NCBI GenBank assembly: GCA_036405135.1
Contig: DASWYF010000002.1
Location: forward strand, 310,001-374,000
Length of the DNA: 64,000 nt
DNA from: Verrucomicrobiia bacterium
GTDB taxonomy: Bacteria > Verrucomicrobiota > Verrucomicrobiia > Limisphaerales > JAEYXS01
Reading direction: 5' to 3'
Part shown: positions 34,804 to 44,500 of the stretch, piece after piece
How positions within the stretch are numbered: position 1 is the first letter of the stretch
Layout of the letters: every line of letters begins with the position of its first letter
Notes under the pieces: model-generated
Database searches by the model: none
Told to the model about the DNA's origin: nothing
The model's input: only the letters and a program-made list of their open reading frames with translations
Program-made: the position numbers and the translations under genes

Positions 34804-36102
34804 ATGCCCAAATACAACTATGTAGCGATGGATCAAAAGGGGAAGGAGACCAAGGGGACCTTGGAGGTGGCCAACCAGAGTGAAGCGATCGGCCGCCTCA
34901 AGGAAATGGGTTACTTCCCCACCAAAGTAGTCGAAGCCGACAAGGTCAAAGAGAAGGATGCCAAAGGCAAATCCGCAGCACCCGCCGCCGCCGGAAAGAA
35001 AAAAGGCGGCATTAAGATGGGTTTCAAGGGTGGCAAGGTAAAACCCAAGGTTCTGACCACGTTCACCCGCCAGCTAGCCACTTTGGTTGATGCCGGTCTG
35101 CCGCTTTTGCGCGGTATGCGTGTGCTGGAAAAGCAGGAACGTGACCGCCGCTTGAAGGGCATCATCAATGAACTGGCTGTCTCGATCGAAGGTGGTTCCA
35201 CTTTCTCGGAAAGTCTGGCGCAACACCCCAAGACATTCAACCGCCTCTACGTGAACATGGTGAAGGCCGGTGAGTTGGGTGGTGTACTGGAGGTCGTGCT
35301 CAATCGTCTGGCCGAATTCATGGAAAAGGCCCAGAAGATCAAGGGCAAAGTCATCGCGGCCATGTTCTACCCGGTCGCGGTGATGGTGGTGGCCGTCGGC
35401 ATTCTGGCGTTGCTGATGATCGTCGTGGTGCCGAAGTTCGAGGCGATTTTCAAAGACATGTTGGAAGGCGAGGCGTTGCCCGGCTTCACCCGTCTGGTGC
35501 TTGGTATCAGTAATACCATCAAGAACAACCTGCTGGGCACTGTCATAGCCATCTTCTGTATTGTGGTGGCCTTCAAACTGTTCGCGATGACGAAGTTTGG
35601 CCGTCGCACGATTGACCGCGTCCAGATGAAGATCCCTGGCTTGGGGCCGGTGATCTCCAAGGTCGCCATCGCCCGTTTCACCCGCACGCTGGGCACGCTG
35701 GTAAGCAGTGGCGTGCCGATCTTGCAGGCGTTGACGATCGTCCGTGAAACCTCCGGTAACGTCATCGTGGCCGAGGCGGTGAACGCCGTCCATGAGAGCG
35801 TCAAAGAGGGTGAAACCATCACCCAGCCGCTTGAAGCTTGCGGTGTGTTCCCGCCCATCGTCATCAGCATGGTGGACGTCGGTGAGCAGACCGGCGCCTT
35901 GCCTGAGATGTTGATGAAGATCGCGGATAACTACGATGAAGAGGTGGATAACGCCGTGTCCGCGATGACCTCCTTGCTGGAGCCGGTGATGATCGTGTTC
36001 CTGGCCGTCATCGTAGGCAGTATCGTTATCGCGTTGTTCATGCCGCTCATCGTGCTGATGGACAAGGTCGGCGACACCGGTGGTGGCAAGGGCGGCAACT
36101 AG
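34804..36102 (+). CDS. pilC: Type IV pilus platform protein PilC
   Basis: A 432-residue inner-membrane platform protein of the type II secretion F family. An N-terminal ARC-like domain (YVAMDQKGKETKGTLEVANQ) is followed by a Lys/Gly/Ala-rich linker and two T2SSF domains, each with the pattern FTRQLATLVDAGLPLLRGMR and FTRTLGTLVSSGVPILQALT. Three membrane segments are visible (around residues 195-220, 245-265 and 395-420). PilC couples the PilB/PilT motors to the growing pilus. It is the last gene of the operon; an AT-rich palindrome and the tRNA promoter follow. Confidence 0.94.
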   Translation: MPKYNYVAMDQKGKETKGTLEVANQSEAIGRLKEMGYFPTKVVEADKVKEKDAKGKSAAPAAAGKKKGGIKMGFKGGKVKPKVLTTFTRQLATLVDAGLPLLRGMRVLEKQERDRRLKGIINELAVSIEGGSTFSESLAQHPKTFNRLYVNMVKAGELGGVLEVVLNRLAEFMEKAQKIKGKVIAAMFYPVAVMVVAVGILALLMIVVVPKFEAIFKDMLEGEALPGFTRLVLGISNTIKNNLLGTVIAIFCIVVAFKLFAMTKFGRRTIDRVQMKIPGLGPVISKVAIARFTRTLGTLVSSGVPILQALTIVRETSGNVIVAEAVNAVHESVKEGETITQPLEACGVFPPIVISMVDVGEQTGALPEMLMKIADNYDEEVDNAVSAMTSLLEPVMIVFLAVIVGSIVIALFMPLIVLMDKVGDTGGGKGGN

Positions 36103-36149
36103 GCAGTCCGCCCACGGTGAAAAATAGTGGAAAAAGTTTTTAAAAAACT

Positions 36150-36178
36150 TTGACAAAGGCCGGGGCGCTCTCTAGCGT
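36150..36178 (+). promoter_or_regulatory. Promoter of tRNA-Ala
   Basis: Consensus TTGACA, 17-bp spacer, TAGCGT; the predicted start is a few nt before the tRNA at 36194. Confidence 0.75.
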
Positions 36179-36193
36179 CTCGGCCTCTGGTTT

Positions 36194-36269
36194 GGGGTCG
36201 TAGCTCAGTTGGTAGAGCACCACAATGGCATTGTGGGGGTCAGGAGTTCGAATCTCCTCGGCTCCACCA
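36194..36269 (+). tRNA. tRNA-Ala (anticodon GGC)
   Basis: A 76-nt cloverleaf ending in an encoded CCA. The acceptor arms GGGGTCG and CGGCTCC pair (with one G-U), the D arm is GCTC-AGTTGGTA-GAGC, the anticodon stem CCACA/TGTGG holds the loop ATGGCAT with anticodon GGC, and the T arm is AGGAG-TTCGAAT-CTCCT. It decodes GCC and GCU alanine codons. It is a common site for integration, but I see no integrase or att duplication downstream. Confidence 0.97.
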
Positions 36270-36331
36270 AACTTTCAAGGATTGTTCTCCCGAAATTAAT
36301 TTTTCGCAGGACAATTGTTTTCAGAAAAAAC

Positions 36332-36365
36332 AAAAACCCGCCGGATCAATTCCGGCGGGTTTTTG
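36332..36365. terminator. Bidirectional terminator between tRNA-Ala and next gene
   Basis: A-run, CCCGCCGGA / TCCGGCGGG stem with a TCAAT loop, then a T-run. The A- and T-runs on either side allow it to end both the tRNA transcript and the convergent gene at 36383-36682. Confidence 0.92.
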
Positions 36366-36382
36366 CTTTTGAAAAACGAGAT

Positions 36383-36682
36383 CTAGGCCTTGCTTACCTT
36401 CGCGACTTTCTTGTGGTAGGGCGAGGAGAGGTTGAAATAGATGCCGCACAGGGGGCGCTCGTCCTCCGTCTGGCTGAGGATGATGGTCACCTGTTTGTCG
36501 AGCGCGATACCGTGGCGCAGGCCGGGCGCGCGGTTCACATAGGCTTTCACAGCCTTTTCCATCAGGGAACTTAAAGATGCCTCGCAATCTTCCGGCGTCT
36601 TGTCGATGCAGATGATATACTTGTCGTAATTCCGCATCGCTTCCCCAATCTCCCGCTTAAATGTCGCAACCGTCAAATCCAT
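36383..36682 (-). CDS. Conserved hypothetical protein (99 aa)
   Basis: A small soluble protein of unknown family. It has a helix-rich N-terminal half (TVATFKREIGEAMRNYDKYI, ASLSSLMEKAVKAYVN) and a strand-like C-terminal half (LDKQVTIILSQTEDERPLCG). There is no signal peptide and no catalytic motif. The reading frame ends before a shared terminator and starts 64 nt after the YggS-type gene stop on the same strand, so the two may share a transcript. I do not recognise it. Confidence 0.7.
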   Translation of the reverse strand: MDLTVATFKREIGEAMRNYDKYIICIDKTPEDCEASLSSLMEKAVKAYVNRAPGLRHGIALDKQVTIILSQTEDERPLCGIYFNLSSPYHKKVAKVSKA

Positions 36683-36746
36683 GGATAATTGATACGCCTT
36701 TTCAGGTCATCATTCAATGATGGAACGTGGATTAACTGAATATCCG

Positions 36747-37454
36747 TCAATCTTGGGAGGGCGCAGGGCGGGTGTAAGTCCTCTCACCGAAGATGGCTGT
36801 GCCTACCCGGACCAGTGTGGAGCCTTCCTCGATGGCGATCTCGAAATCCCCGCTCATACCCATGCTCAGGACGGGCAGGGGAGCCTCGAGCTTCTGTTCA
36901 CACTGCTCCTTGAGCTCACGCAGCCTGCGGAAGAACGGGCGGACACGCTCCGGCTCTTGCACATACGGGGCGATGGTCATAAGCCCATGCAGTTGCAGCC
37001 GCTTCAAATCGTTAAGCTGATCCAATTCGGCCAGCACGGCTTCTGGCCCATAGCCGAACTTGCTGGATTCACCCGCGACATTGACCTCCAGCAGGATAGG
37101 CAGCGTCTTGGCTGCTTGCTCCGCGCGCTTGTTCAATTCTTGGGCAAGGCTAAGGCTGTCCACGCTCTGGATCACTTCAAAAAGCTGCACGGCATCCTTG
37201 GCCTTGTTGCTCTGCAAATGACCTATCATCTGCCAGTGCAGCTTGCCGGGGCATTGAGGGACCTTCACCTTGGCCTCCTGCACCTTGCTTTCCCCGAAGA
37301 GAGTAAGGCCAGTATCGGCGACGGCACGGATGGCTTCCGGCGGATGCCCCTTGCTTACAGCCATCAACTGCACGGTCCGAAGTTCACGGCCAGCGCGATC
37401 ACAGGCAGTGGCGATGCGTTGCTGAATGGCAGCAACGTTTGCGGTCAAATCCAT
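36747..37454 (-). CDS. YggS family pyridoxal phosphate-binding protein
   Basis: A 235-residue PLP homeostasis protein with the alanine-racemase-like fold but no racemase C-terminal domain. The PLP lysine is in QLMAVSKGHPPEAI (near residue 35). Other family blocks are FGESKVQEAKVKV, LHWQMIGHLQSNKAKDAV, LLEVNVAGESSKFGYGPE and the phosphate-binding VLSMGMSGDFEIAIEEGSTL, followed by VRVGTAIFGERTY. The normal function is control of free PLP and amino-acid homeostasis. Many bacteria place it next to pilT; here pilT is 4 kb away on the other strand. Confidence 0.95.
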   Translation of the reverse strand: MDLTANVAAIQQRIATACDRAGRELRTVQLMAVSKGHPPEAIRAVADTGLTLFGESKVQEAKVKVPQCPGKLHWQMIGHLQSNKAKDAVQLFEVIQSVDSLSLAQELNKRAEQAAKTLPILLEVNVAGESSKFGYGPEAVLAELDQLNDLKRLQLHGLMTIAPYVQEPERVRPFFRRLRELKEQCEQKLEAPLPVLSMGMSGDFEIAIEEGSTLVRVGTAIFGERTYTRPAPSQD

Positions 37455-37494
37455 GGAAGAAATTAAGCATCAAACGCCAGCGCCACCAAGCGAT

Positions 37495-37622
37495 TCTTCA
37501 ACTACGAATTGCCACGAATCAAATAGGCGTGAGTTTGGAATGGCGAATTTTCCCAAAAGAAGTCGCGAGTCCGCTCGGCTTCCCATCCCCATTAGTGTCA
37601 ATTCGTGTCCATTCGTGGTTCA
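37495..37622. repeat. Inverted dispersed repeat, ATTCGTGG type
   Basis: The gap before the EVE gene contains ACTACGAATTGCCACGAATC near 37500 and, in the opposite sense, GTGTCAATTCGTGTCCATTC near 37595 followed by GTGGTT. They read as one degenerate motif facing itself over about 100 nt. Related CACGAAG motifs occur at 55228. Such elements are common intergenic debris in this kind of genome; their function is unknown. Confidence 0.45.
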
Positions 37623-37653
37623 CTTTTTTCCGGTTTCTGTTTTCACTATCTGC

Positions 37654-38073
37654 ATGGCAAAGAACTACTGGCTGGCCAAGTCCGAGCCCGAGGCATATTC
37701 GTGGGCTGACTTGGTGAAGGATGGCAAAACGGTGTGGACGGGTGTGCGGAATTTTCAGGCGCGAAACAATCTCCGTACCATGAAGGCGGGCGATCTGGTG
37801 CTGTTCTATCATAGCGTGACGGATAAGCAGGTGGTAGGTATCGCCAAGGTGTCGAAAGAATTTTATCCCGATCCCACCGCTGATGAAGGCGATTGGTCTG
37901 TGGTGGACCTGGCTCCGCACAAGCCGCTAAAAAAAGCGGTCACCCTAGAACAGATCAAGACGGATGCTGTGTTGAAGGATATGGCACTCGTGCGGCAATC
38001 CCGGCTTTCCGTGACACCTCTCACCGAGGCTCAATTCAAACGCCTGCTGGAACTGGCTGAGACAAAAGCGTAA
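37654..38073 (+). CDS. EVE domain-containing protein
   Basis: A 139-residue protein consisting of one EVE (PUA-like) domain; the longer open frame upstream runs through the dispersed repeat and is not credible, so the ATG at 37654 is used. Typical features are YWLAKSEPEAYSWADLVKDG, WTGVRNFQARNNLRTMKAGD, LVLFYHSVTDKQVVGIAKV and EGDWSVVDLAPHKPL. EVE domains bind modified bases in DNA or RNA; stand-alone members are widely conserved with a poorly defined role. It is followed 12 nt later by a membrane TPR-like gene. Confidence 0.92.
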   Translation: MAKNYWLAKSEPEAYSWADLVKDGKTVWTGVRNFQARNNLRTMKAGDLVLFYHSVTDKQVVGIAKVSKEFYPDPTADEGDWSVVDLAPHKPLKKAVTLEQIKTDAVLKDMALVRQSRLSVTPLTEAQFKRLLELAETKA

Positions 38074-38084
38074 AGGATGATTTT

Positions 38085-39158
38085 GTGGCGTGGCTGATCC
38101 ATAACTGGTTTTGGCTCCTGCTGGCCGTGATTTTGGTCGGCTTCAGCATCGCCGCCACACGTCATGCAGAGACGCGCCGTTACCGTGTCCGTTTGATCGC
38201 TTCGCTGCTGCTGATGGAGTTTTGGGTATGTCTGGTGGCGCGGGCGACATCCTTAACAGTTTTGCTCCCTTTGGGAATCTTGGGCTTCGTCCTGATGCGT
38301 CTATGCATGCCTGCGCTAAGTCATATCATGGCGCAAGCCATGGCGGACAAGGCCACGGATGCCATGTTCGGCGAACGGGAACCGGCACCTCCCGTGCTGG
38401 AGCGGAGAACGGTCAACCATTTGCGGAAAAAATATCGCCCGGAAGAGGCGATAGTTCATTTGCTGGAGGTGCTCGATAAGAATCCGGATGATTTCGAAAG
38501 CCGTTTTCTGCTCGCCAGCATTTACGTGGAAGACATGCGCGACCTGCCTTCCGCAGAGCGGGAGATACAGTTCATCCAAAAATCACGGGCCATCAGTCCT
38601 TCATTGCAGGCATTGGCCGTACAATGGTTGAAAATCTGGCAGGAAGCTTTTCATGCCGGAGCCATGGAGCTGGAAGGCTTGCGCTCTCCCGGTGCGCCTA
38701 AGCCGGTCGTTGTGGAAACCCCGCCGGTTGAAACAGTTTCCATTCCAGTGGAGGAATTGCCTGTTCCCAAGCCCGCTCCGGTGGCCAGTCATGAGGCAGT
38801 GAATGAATTATGTGGAGCAGGCAATTACGGCTCTGCCATGCGGATGATTGATGGCATGCTCGGCGAGAAGCCGGATGATCTGGCGGGCTGGGCCATCAAG
38901 GCGCGCATCCACGTGCAGTATCTCGCCCAGCCTGCGCAGGCAGACAACGCGCTGCGCCATGTGCTGGATGCCGCCGATATCCTGCCCGAGCATGTGGAAG
39001 CGGTGAATAAACTGGCCGAAGCCTTTGCCCGTAGCAAAGATCACTACATGAAAGCAGGCCGGCTCTGGCGCAAACTCAACGAAGCACCATCCATCCCAGT
39101 GGAAGAAAAAGAAGTCATTCTTTCCCGGTTGAAAACTTGGGAAGCTGCTGTGCATTAA
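38085..39158 (+). CDS. Membrane-anchored tetratricopeptide-like protein
   Basis: A 357-residue protein starting at a GTG 12 nt after the EVE gene. Two membrane segments at the N-terminus (WFWLLLAVILVGFSIAATRH and the LLMEFWVCLVARAT to GILGFVLMRLC region) are followed by a cytoplasmic or periplasmic domain with helical repeats (PEEAIVHLLEVLDKNPDDFE, then RFLLASIYVEDMRDLPSAER). A Pro/Val linker (EETPPVETVSIPVEELPVP-like) leads to a second repeat block (AVNELCGAGNYGSAMRMIDG). It probably serves as a protein-binding scaffold. The partner is unknown. It ends 4 nt inside the convergent CHAD gene. Confidence 0.75.
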   Translation: MAWLIHNWFWLLLAVILVGFSIAATRHAETRRYRVRLIASLLLMEFWVCLVARATSLTVLLPLGILGFVLMRLCMPALSHIMAQAMADKATDAMFGEREPAPPVLERRTVNHLRKKYRPEEAIVHLLEVLDKNPDDFESRFLLASIYVEDMRDLPSAEREIQFIQKSRAISPSLQALAVQWLKIWQEAFHAGAMELEGLRSPGAPKPVVVETPPVETVSIPVEELPVPKPAPVASHEAVNELCGAGNYGSAMRMIDGMLGEKPDDLAGWAIKARIHVQYLAQPAQADNALRHVLDAADILPEHVEAVNKLAEAFARSKDHYMKAGRLWRKLNEAPSIPVEEKEVILSRLKTWEAAVH

Positions 39159-40084
39159 CCCGTGGTGACCGGCCACTTTTTTAAACGCCTGCGAGTTTTG
39201 TTCAGGCAACTTTTTGTTTCCGCACAGAACACCTTGTCCGCCCGCTGACCGATCTTTCTTCTTAGCTGCACGGAACGTTTCCTAAGCGCCTTAAGAGCGG
39301 CGGCTTCTGGTGAGTTGGCATGTGACATCACTTCGCGTGCGACCGAGAGATCATGGTCATTGCCCAGCAGGGCCTGCAATTTCAGCAAACGTTTCTCCAG
39401 TCGTGCTGAGTCCTTGGGCAAAGCGGGTTCAACCAAGCTCACGTGGTAGTAAAGGTCTTTGACACGTTTACGGGCATCATGAAACAGCTCATCGATCCCC
39501 GCCGCTTCCGCCAGTTGGAGAGAATGATGCGCTTTACGATACGATTTCTTCATCCCCTTGGAAACGGCCTCCCAGCCCGGGGCTGCCCAAGCTGCTTTAT
39601 CCAAGTTTCTCTGAAACGTCCTCAATGCCGCCAAAGCTTCGCGTAATGTCACCGGGAGTGATTTGTGATGACGATGCTGGGGCCGTGTCTTTTGCTGCCA
39701 TTGCCGCAAAGCATCTTCTACTGCAGCATGAGACAATTCCGACATCTCATCACCCAACTCCGTCAACGTGTCTCTGACCACTTTTTCATCGCGCCAGAGA
39801 GATAGGCTGAGAGCGGCTTTGCGGAGGCGTGCATTCTCCCGCCGGACAAACGCAGGACCGAGAGCTTCGCGTGAAAGCCGCAACATGGCCCGCAGAAATT
39901 TAAAGGCCAACCGAACACCATGGACCACTTGCTCTTGAGGCACCAACGATTTAACCAAGCTCTCGGCCTTCAAGACTTGCGTGGCGGTGAGGCGTTCTAA
40001 CGCCACCACCGTCGATTCATCTCGTTTGAAACGAGGATATGAACGCTTTGAGGCCATCCTCATAATATACCATGGATAAGACAT
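39155..40084 (-). CDS. CHAD domain-containing protein
   Basis: A 309-residue all-helical protein made of a CHAD domain (conserved histidine alpha-helical domain), which binds polyphosphate. Pattern: SLVPQEQVVHGVRLAFKFLR at about residues 48-67, ALSLSLWRDEKVVRDTL, a basic middle, DELFHDARKRVKDLYYHVS and KLQALLGNDHDLSVAREVM, with Arg/Lys/His clusters on two faces. No CYTH domain is fused to it. The ATG at 40084 is the longest option; ATGs at 40063 and 40057 (followed by ASKRSYPRF) are also possible. It overlaps the convergent TPR-like gene by 4 nt. Confidence 0.88.
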   Translation of the reverse strand: MSYPWYIMRMASKRSYPRFKRDESTVVALERLTATQVLKAESLVKSLVPQEQVVHGVRLAFKFLRAMLRLSREALGPAFVRRENARLRKAALSLSLWRDEKVVRDTLTELGDEMSELSHAAVEDALRQWQQKTRPQHRHHKSLPVTLREALAALRTFQRNLDKAAWAAPGWEAVSKGMKKSYRKAHHSLQLAEAAGIDELFHDARKRVKDLYYHVSLVEPALPKDSARLEKRLLKLQALLGNDHDLSVAREVMSHANSPEAAALKALRKRSVQLRRKIGQRADKVFCAETKSCLNKTRRRLKKWPVTTG

Positions 40085-40143
40085 CCGGGTGAAAGTGCCT
40101 GTTCTTGCTGGCCGAGGTGCCTGTGCTGGCGTAGATTACGCAC

Positions 40144-41454
40144 ATGGCTGGGCCGTCACAGGGCAGGGAGGCGGGCATCACGGAATTGACACCGTCATCC
40201 GTGCCGGAATGGCTTTTCCTCGACCTGAACAGCTACTTCGCGAGCGTGGAGCAGCAGGAGAATCCGCGCCTGCGTGGCAAACCCCTGGCGGTAGTTCCAG
40301 TGCTTACTGATTCTACCTGCGCCATCGCGGCCAGTTATCAGGCAAAAGCGTTTGGGATCAAAACAGGAACGATGATCGGCGACGCAAAACAGATGTGCCC
40401 TAAACTGATCTGTGTGCTCGCGAACCATGATCTTTACGTCGAATACCACCACAAGATCGTAGAGGAGATAAATCGGCATATCGAGGTGACCATCACTGCT
40501 TCGATCGATGAAGTTGCGTGCAAATTAGAACTCGGCTTGCGTGATCCGGTGAAAGCAGTAGAGCTGGCCAAGCGCATCAAACAGGGACTGGCTAGGAACA
40601 TTGGCCCAGCGATCACCTGTAACATCGGCATCGCGCCCAACCGTTATCTGGCGAAAGTGGCGAGTGATATGCAGAAGCCAGACGGCCTTGTCGTGATTGA
40701 GGCGAAAGATTTGCCGCACCGGCTTTTCGGATTGAAGTTGAACGATCTTCCGGGAGTGGGACAGAACATGGAACGCCGGTTACGTGGAGGCGGCATTCTG
40801 ACGATGGAGCAGTTGCTGACGTCTTCACGCGCACGTTTGCGACAGGTCTGGGGTGGGGTGGAAGGAGAACGTTTATACTACAAATTACGCGGGGTGGATT
40901 TGCCGGATGTGCCGACGCAGCGCAGTAGCGTAGGGCACAGTCATGTGCTGGCCCCTGAGTTGCGTCCTCCGCATATGGCCGAAATGGTAGCGCACCGGTT
41001 GGTATTGAAGGTCGGCAGCCGTCTGCGGCGCATGAAATACCAAGCACAACAGATGGACGTAAGTGTGCGGATTGAGAAAGGCCCGCGGGTCTCGGAGGGC
41101 ATCCGTTTTGCACCAGCCAATGACAGTTCTGCGTTGTTGAAACAATTGAACATACTGTGGGCGCGCATCCGGAATACTACCGGGACGCACCCGTTGAAGA
41201 AAGTTTCCGTGACTGTCACGCAGCTGGTTTCCCTGGAGGGATTGCAGCAGATGGAGCTTTTCGAGAAACGCCATGAGCCGGGAGAATCTCCGGTGGAGCG
41301 GCGGCAACGGTTATCGGAGGCTATCGATGTGCTGAACAAGCGGTTTGGTCGTGACACTGTGGCCTTGGGCATGCTGCCCAAATCCGCGCGTGGATTTTCC
41401 GGTACCAAGGTGGCCTTCACGCGGATACCCTCCAAGGAAGAGTTTCACGAGTAG
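40144..41454 (+). CDS. Y-family DNA polymerase (DinB/Pol IV-like)
   Basis: A 436-residue translesion polymerase. The first catalytic site is WLFLDLNSYFASVEQQENP, the second is TITASIDEVACKLELG with the Asp-Glu pair; these provide the acidic metal ligands. PLAVVPVLTDSTCAIAASYQ and AKAFGIKTGTMIGDAKQMCP match the fingers region of the family. A helix-hairpin-helix follows (LNDLPGVGQNMERRLRGGGI), then a little-finger domain with RRLVLKVGSRLRRMKYQAQQ-like segments. It is longer than E. coli Pol IV (351) and lacks an obvious beta-clamp motif at the extreme C-terminus. It acts in damage-tolerant DNA synthesis. It is a single gene. Confidence 0.9.
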   Translation: MAGPSQGREAGITELTPSSVPEWLFLDLNSYFASVEQQENPRLRGKPLAVVPVLTDSTCAIAASYQAKAFGIKTGTMIGDAKQMCPKLICVLANHDLYVEYHHKIVEEINRHIEVTITASIDEVACKLELGLRDPVKAVELAKRIKQGLARNIGPAITCNIGIAPNRYLAKVASDMQKPDGLVVIEAKDLPHRLFGLKLNDLPGVGQNMERRLRGGGILTMEQLLTSSRARLRQVWGGVEGERLYYKLRGVDLPDVPTQRSSVGHSHVLAPELRPPHMAEMVAHRLVLKVGSRLRRMKYQAQQMDVSVRIEKGPRVSEGIRFAPANDSSALLKQLNILWARIRNTTGTHPLKKVSVTVTQLVSLEGLQQMELFEKRHEPGESPVERRQRLSEAIDVLNKRFGRDTVALGMLPKSARGFSGTKVAFTRIPSKEEFHE

Positions 41455-41544
41455 ATGTTCGTCATGGGAAGAAATAACCCATTGGTACACGCAGACTTGA
41501 GTGCAGGGAGAGGCCGTGTCACTCTGAGCCCGAGCCTATAACCT

Positions 41545-44500
41545 GTGCGATCAGCCGAGACAATAAGCCGGGCGGCAGTCCACTCTTTCACAAGAGGCTG
41601 GCTGCTGGGGGTCTTTTTGCTCATCGGCTTTCTGCCCGCCCTTTTTGCCCAGATAGAGGAACAACTTAAGGAAAAGCGTTACCGCATTGATGTCCTGACC
41701 ACAGAGCACGGATTGCCGAGCGGTGTGGTGAATGCTGTTCTGCAGAGTTCGGAAGGTTATTTATGGTTGGGCACGGCCAATGGATTGGTACGGTTTGATG
41801 GCATTCGCATGGTGCCGATCACGGCACCAGAACTGATCAGCAGCCGCATCTCTGTGCTGTTCGAGGATGCGAATAAAACATTATGGATCGGAACGGAAGG
41901 CGGCGGTGTGGTCAGTTACAGGGATCGAGAGTTCAAAAACTTTTCCACCGCGAGCGGTCTGGCATCAGATTCCATTTCCGCCATCACGGCGGACAATCAA
42001 GGAAACGTGTGGGTGGCTACAGTGGGTGGTGCGTTGAATCGTTTTCGTTCCGGAGAGTTCACACCTTACACCGCAGGCACGGTTACGGGGACCATCGAAT
42101 CACTGGCCGATGGCGGTGGTGGAAGTGTGTGGTGGTGTACGGGAACGGCCTTGGGCAGTTTTCGCGAGGGCGAGTTCGGCCAGCCACGTCTGGAAAGTGA
42201 GGATCGGCTGCGGATCGGAGGAGCCACTCCGAGCGGTTTCTGGCTGATCGAGAAACGGACTCTGCGCCGGTGGTCAAGTTATGGGCCAGCCGAGGAAGTC
42301 TGGGAACTTCCCGCAGGATTGGACCCCAGCTCAGTGTCGACTATGTTTCGGGACCAGCGTGATGGCGGCCTCTGGATCGGCACCTTCGGCATGGGCCTCT
42401 ACCACTTCAAAGAATCCACGGGAACTTTTCGACGGTTTACGACGGAAAGCGGCCTTTCCCAAAATTCGATCCTCGCCATCGGGCAGGATAAGGATGGCAA
42501 TCTATGGGTAGGGACCAACGGCGGCGGACTGAACCGTTTGCGGGAAAGCAGCTTTGAGGTCTATGATGCCAAGCGCGGCCTTTCTCAGGACAACGTGCTT
42601 TCAATCAGTGGCGGGAGTGATGGTTCCGTGTGGATCGGCACAGACGGTGGCGGGTTGAACCGCCTGCGGGATGGGATTGTGCAAAACTACCGGATGGCGG
42701 GTTTGCGCACCGTGTGGTCCGTGATGGAGGACAGCGCCAGTTACGTATGGGCGGGCACGCGCGAAGGTCTTTATAAATTCAACGGCATCACTTTTGCCCG
42801 TATCGGTGGCGGACCGGCGCATGTCCCCGGAAATCTGCCCAACCAGGATGTGCGTGTGGTTTATGAGGACAGGAAGCGGCGCCTGTGGGTGGGCACTTTC
42901 GGCGGTGGTCTTACCCGCATGGTGGATGGAAGAGCCAGCAAGACGTTCAATTCCAAATCCGATCCCACTGTTTTTAACAGCGATGATGTACGTGCATTGC
43001 TTGAGGACAGTGAAGGCACACTGTGGATAGGGACCGGTGGTGGCGGCCTGATCAGATTCAAGAACAGCGAATTCGTTGTTTTCCGGCGCAACGAGGTGGG
43101 CAGTGATTTTATCCGTGCGATCATGCAGGATCGCGAGGGCGTGCTTTGGATCGGCACCAATAATGGATTGACTTGCTTGCGACGAGGACGCTTTTTCCGC
43201 TTCACCACAGCGGATTTTTTGCCGGACGACGTGATCTCGCAGGTTTTTGAAGACGGCAATGGCAATCTATGGCTCGGTACCAACCGTGGTGTGGTGCGGG
43301 TGTCGCGCAACGCTCTTTTAAGGTTTGCCGATGGTCGGGTGAAGAGTTATGCGAGTGTATTGTACGACCGATCGGACGGCTTGGCGGGGCGCGAATGCAA
43401 TGGCGGTTTCCAGCCGTGGGGGTATCAAGCGGATGATGGCAAATTGTGGTTTCCGTCTAGCGAAGGTGTTTCCGTGATCGATCCGTCGACAATCCGGCCC
43501 AACCCCAGACCACCTTTGGTGGTGATCGAAAATGTGGTAGCGGACGGGATTGAGGTGGAGCCGCGAAGGATCACCAACACGGTGGATTTCGAATCTCAAA
43601 CGGTTTACCGCATCCCTGCGGGCACAGGCAGATTGGAGGTCCGCTATACCGGTTTGAGTTTTGTATCCCCCAGGCGCATCCGTTTTTCCTATCAGCTCAA
43701 AGGAGTGGATGCCGGATTTGTCGAGAATGAAAGCCGGCGTTCCGCAGTTTATCAGGATCCACCACATGGCAATTACAGCTTTCAGGTCATCGCCTCGAAC
43801 AGTGACGGCATGCCGAACACGATAGGCAAGACGGTGGGCGTTCTTGTGATGCCGCGTTTTTATGAGACCTTGTGGTTTCAGTTCGGAATGGTGGTGATGG
43901 TCATCTTTTTCGGGTTTGCCTTCTTCCGCTATCTTTCCGTGCGCAAGCTGAGGCAACGGCTCGTAGTGTTGGAACAGCAACGCGCCTTGGATCGCGAGCG
44001 CACGCGCATCGCACAAGACATGCATGATGACCTGGGTGCGAGGGTCACACGCATCGGCCTGCTGACGGAGCTGGTCCGGCGCAAGGCTCCGCAAAATGAG
44101 GAGATGGAGAAAGTGTCTACGCGTATCGAAGAAGCCACGCGTGAAGTGGTGCATACGCTGGATGAGATCGTCTGGGCGGTGAATCCCAAGAATGACACGC
44201 TGGATAGGCTGGCAGCATTCATCGCACAGTATGCTGAGGATTACTTCGATGAGGTCACGCCGATCCGTTGTCGGTTGGACCTGCCGACCAATCTGCCACC
44301 TGTACCGCTTTCAGCAGAGATGCGACACAGCTTGTTCCTCGTGGTGAAGGAATCGCTGAACAACATAGCGAAGCACTCGGGTGCAACGGAAGTGCGCATC
44401 TCGCTAACCTATGCCCAGCCGCGGCTGGAGATATTGGTAGAAGACAATGGCAAAGGCTTCTCACTGGCAGATGCCGATCCTACCCGGAACGGTCTGGTGA

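Noticed and set aside
30180..36102. Type II secretion operon instead of type IV pilus
   Set aside because: The presence of pilT, the prepilin peptidase and MglA, and absence of gspD/gspG-type genes here, favour pili; PilB/GspE alone would not decide.
36194..36365. Possible integration site at the tRNA-Ala gene
   Set aside because: No integrase, no repeated tRNA 3' end downstream, and the neighbouring genes look native.
41537..41545. TATAAC just before the propeller kinase start
   Set aside because: Only 2 nt separate it from the GTG, too close for a -10 box serving this start.
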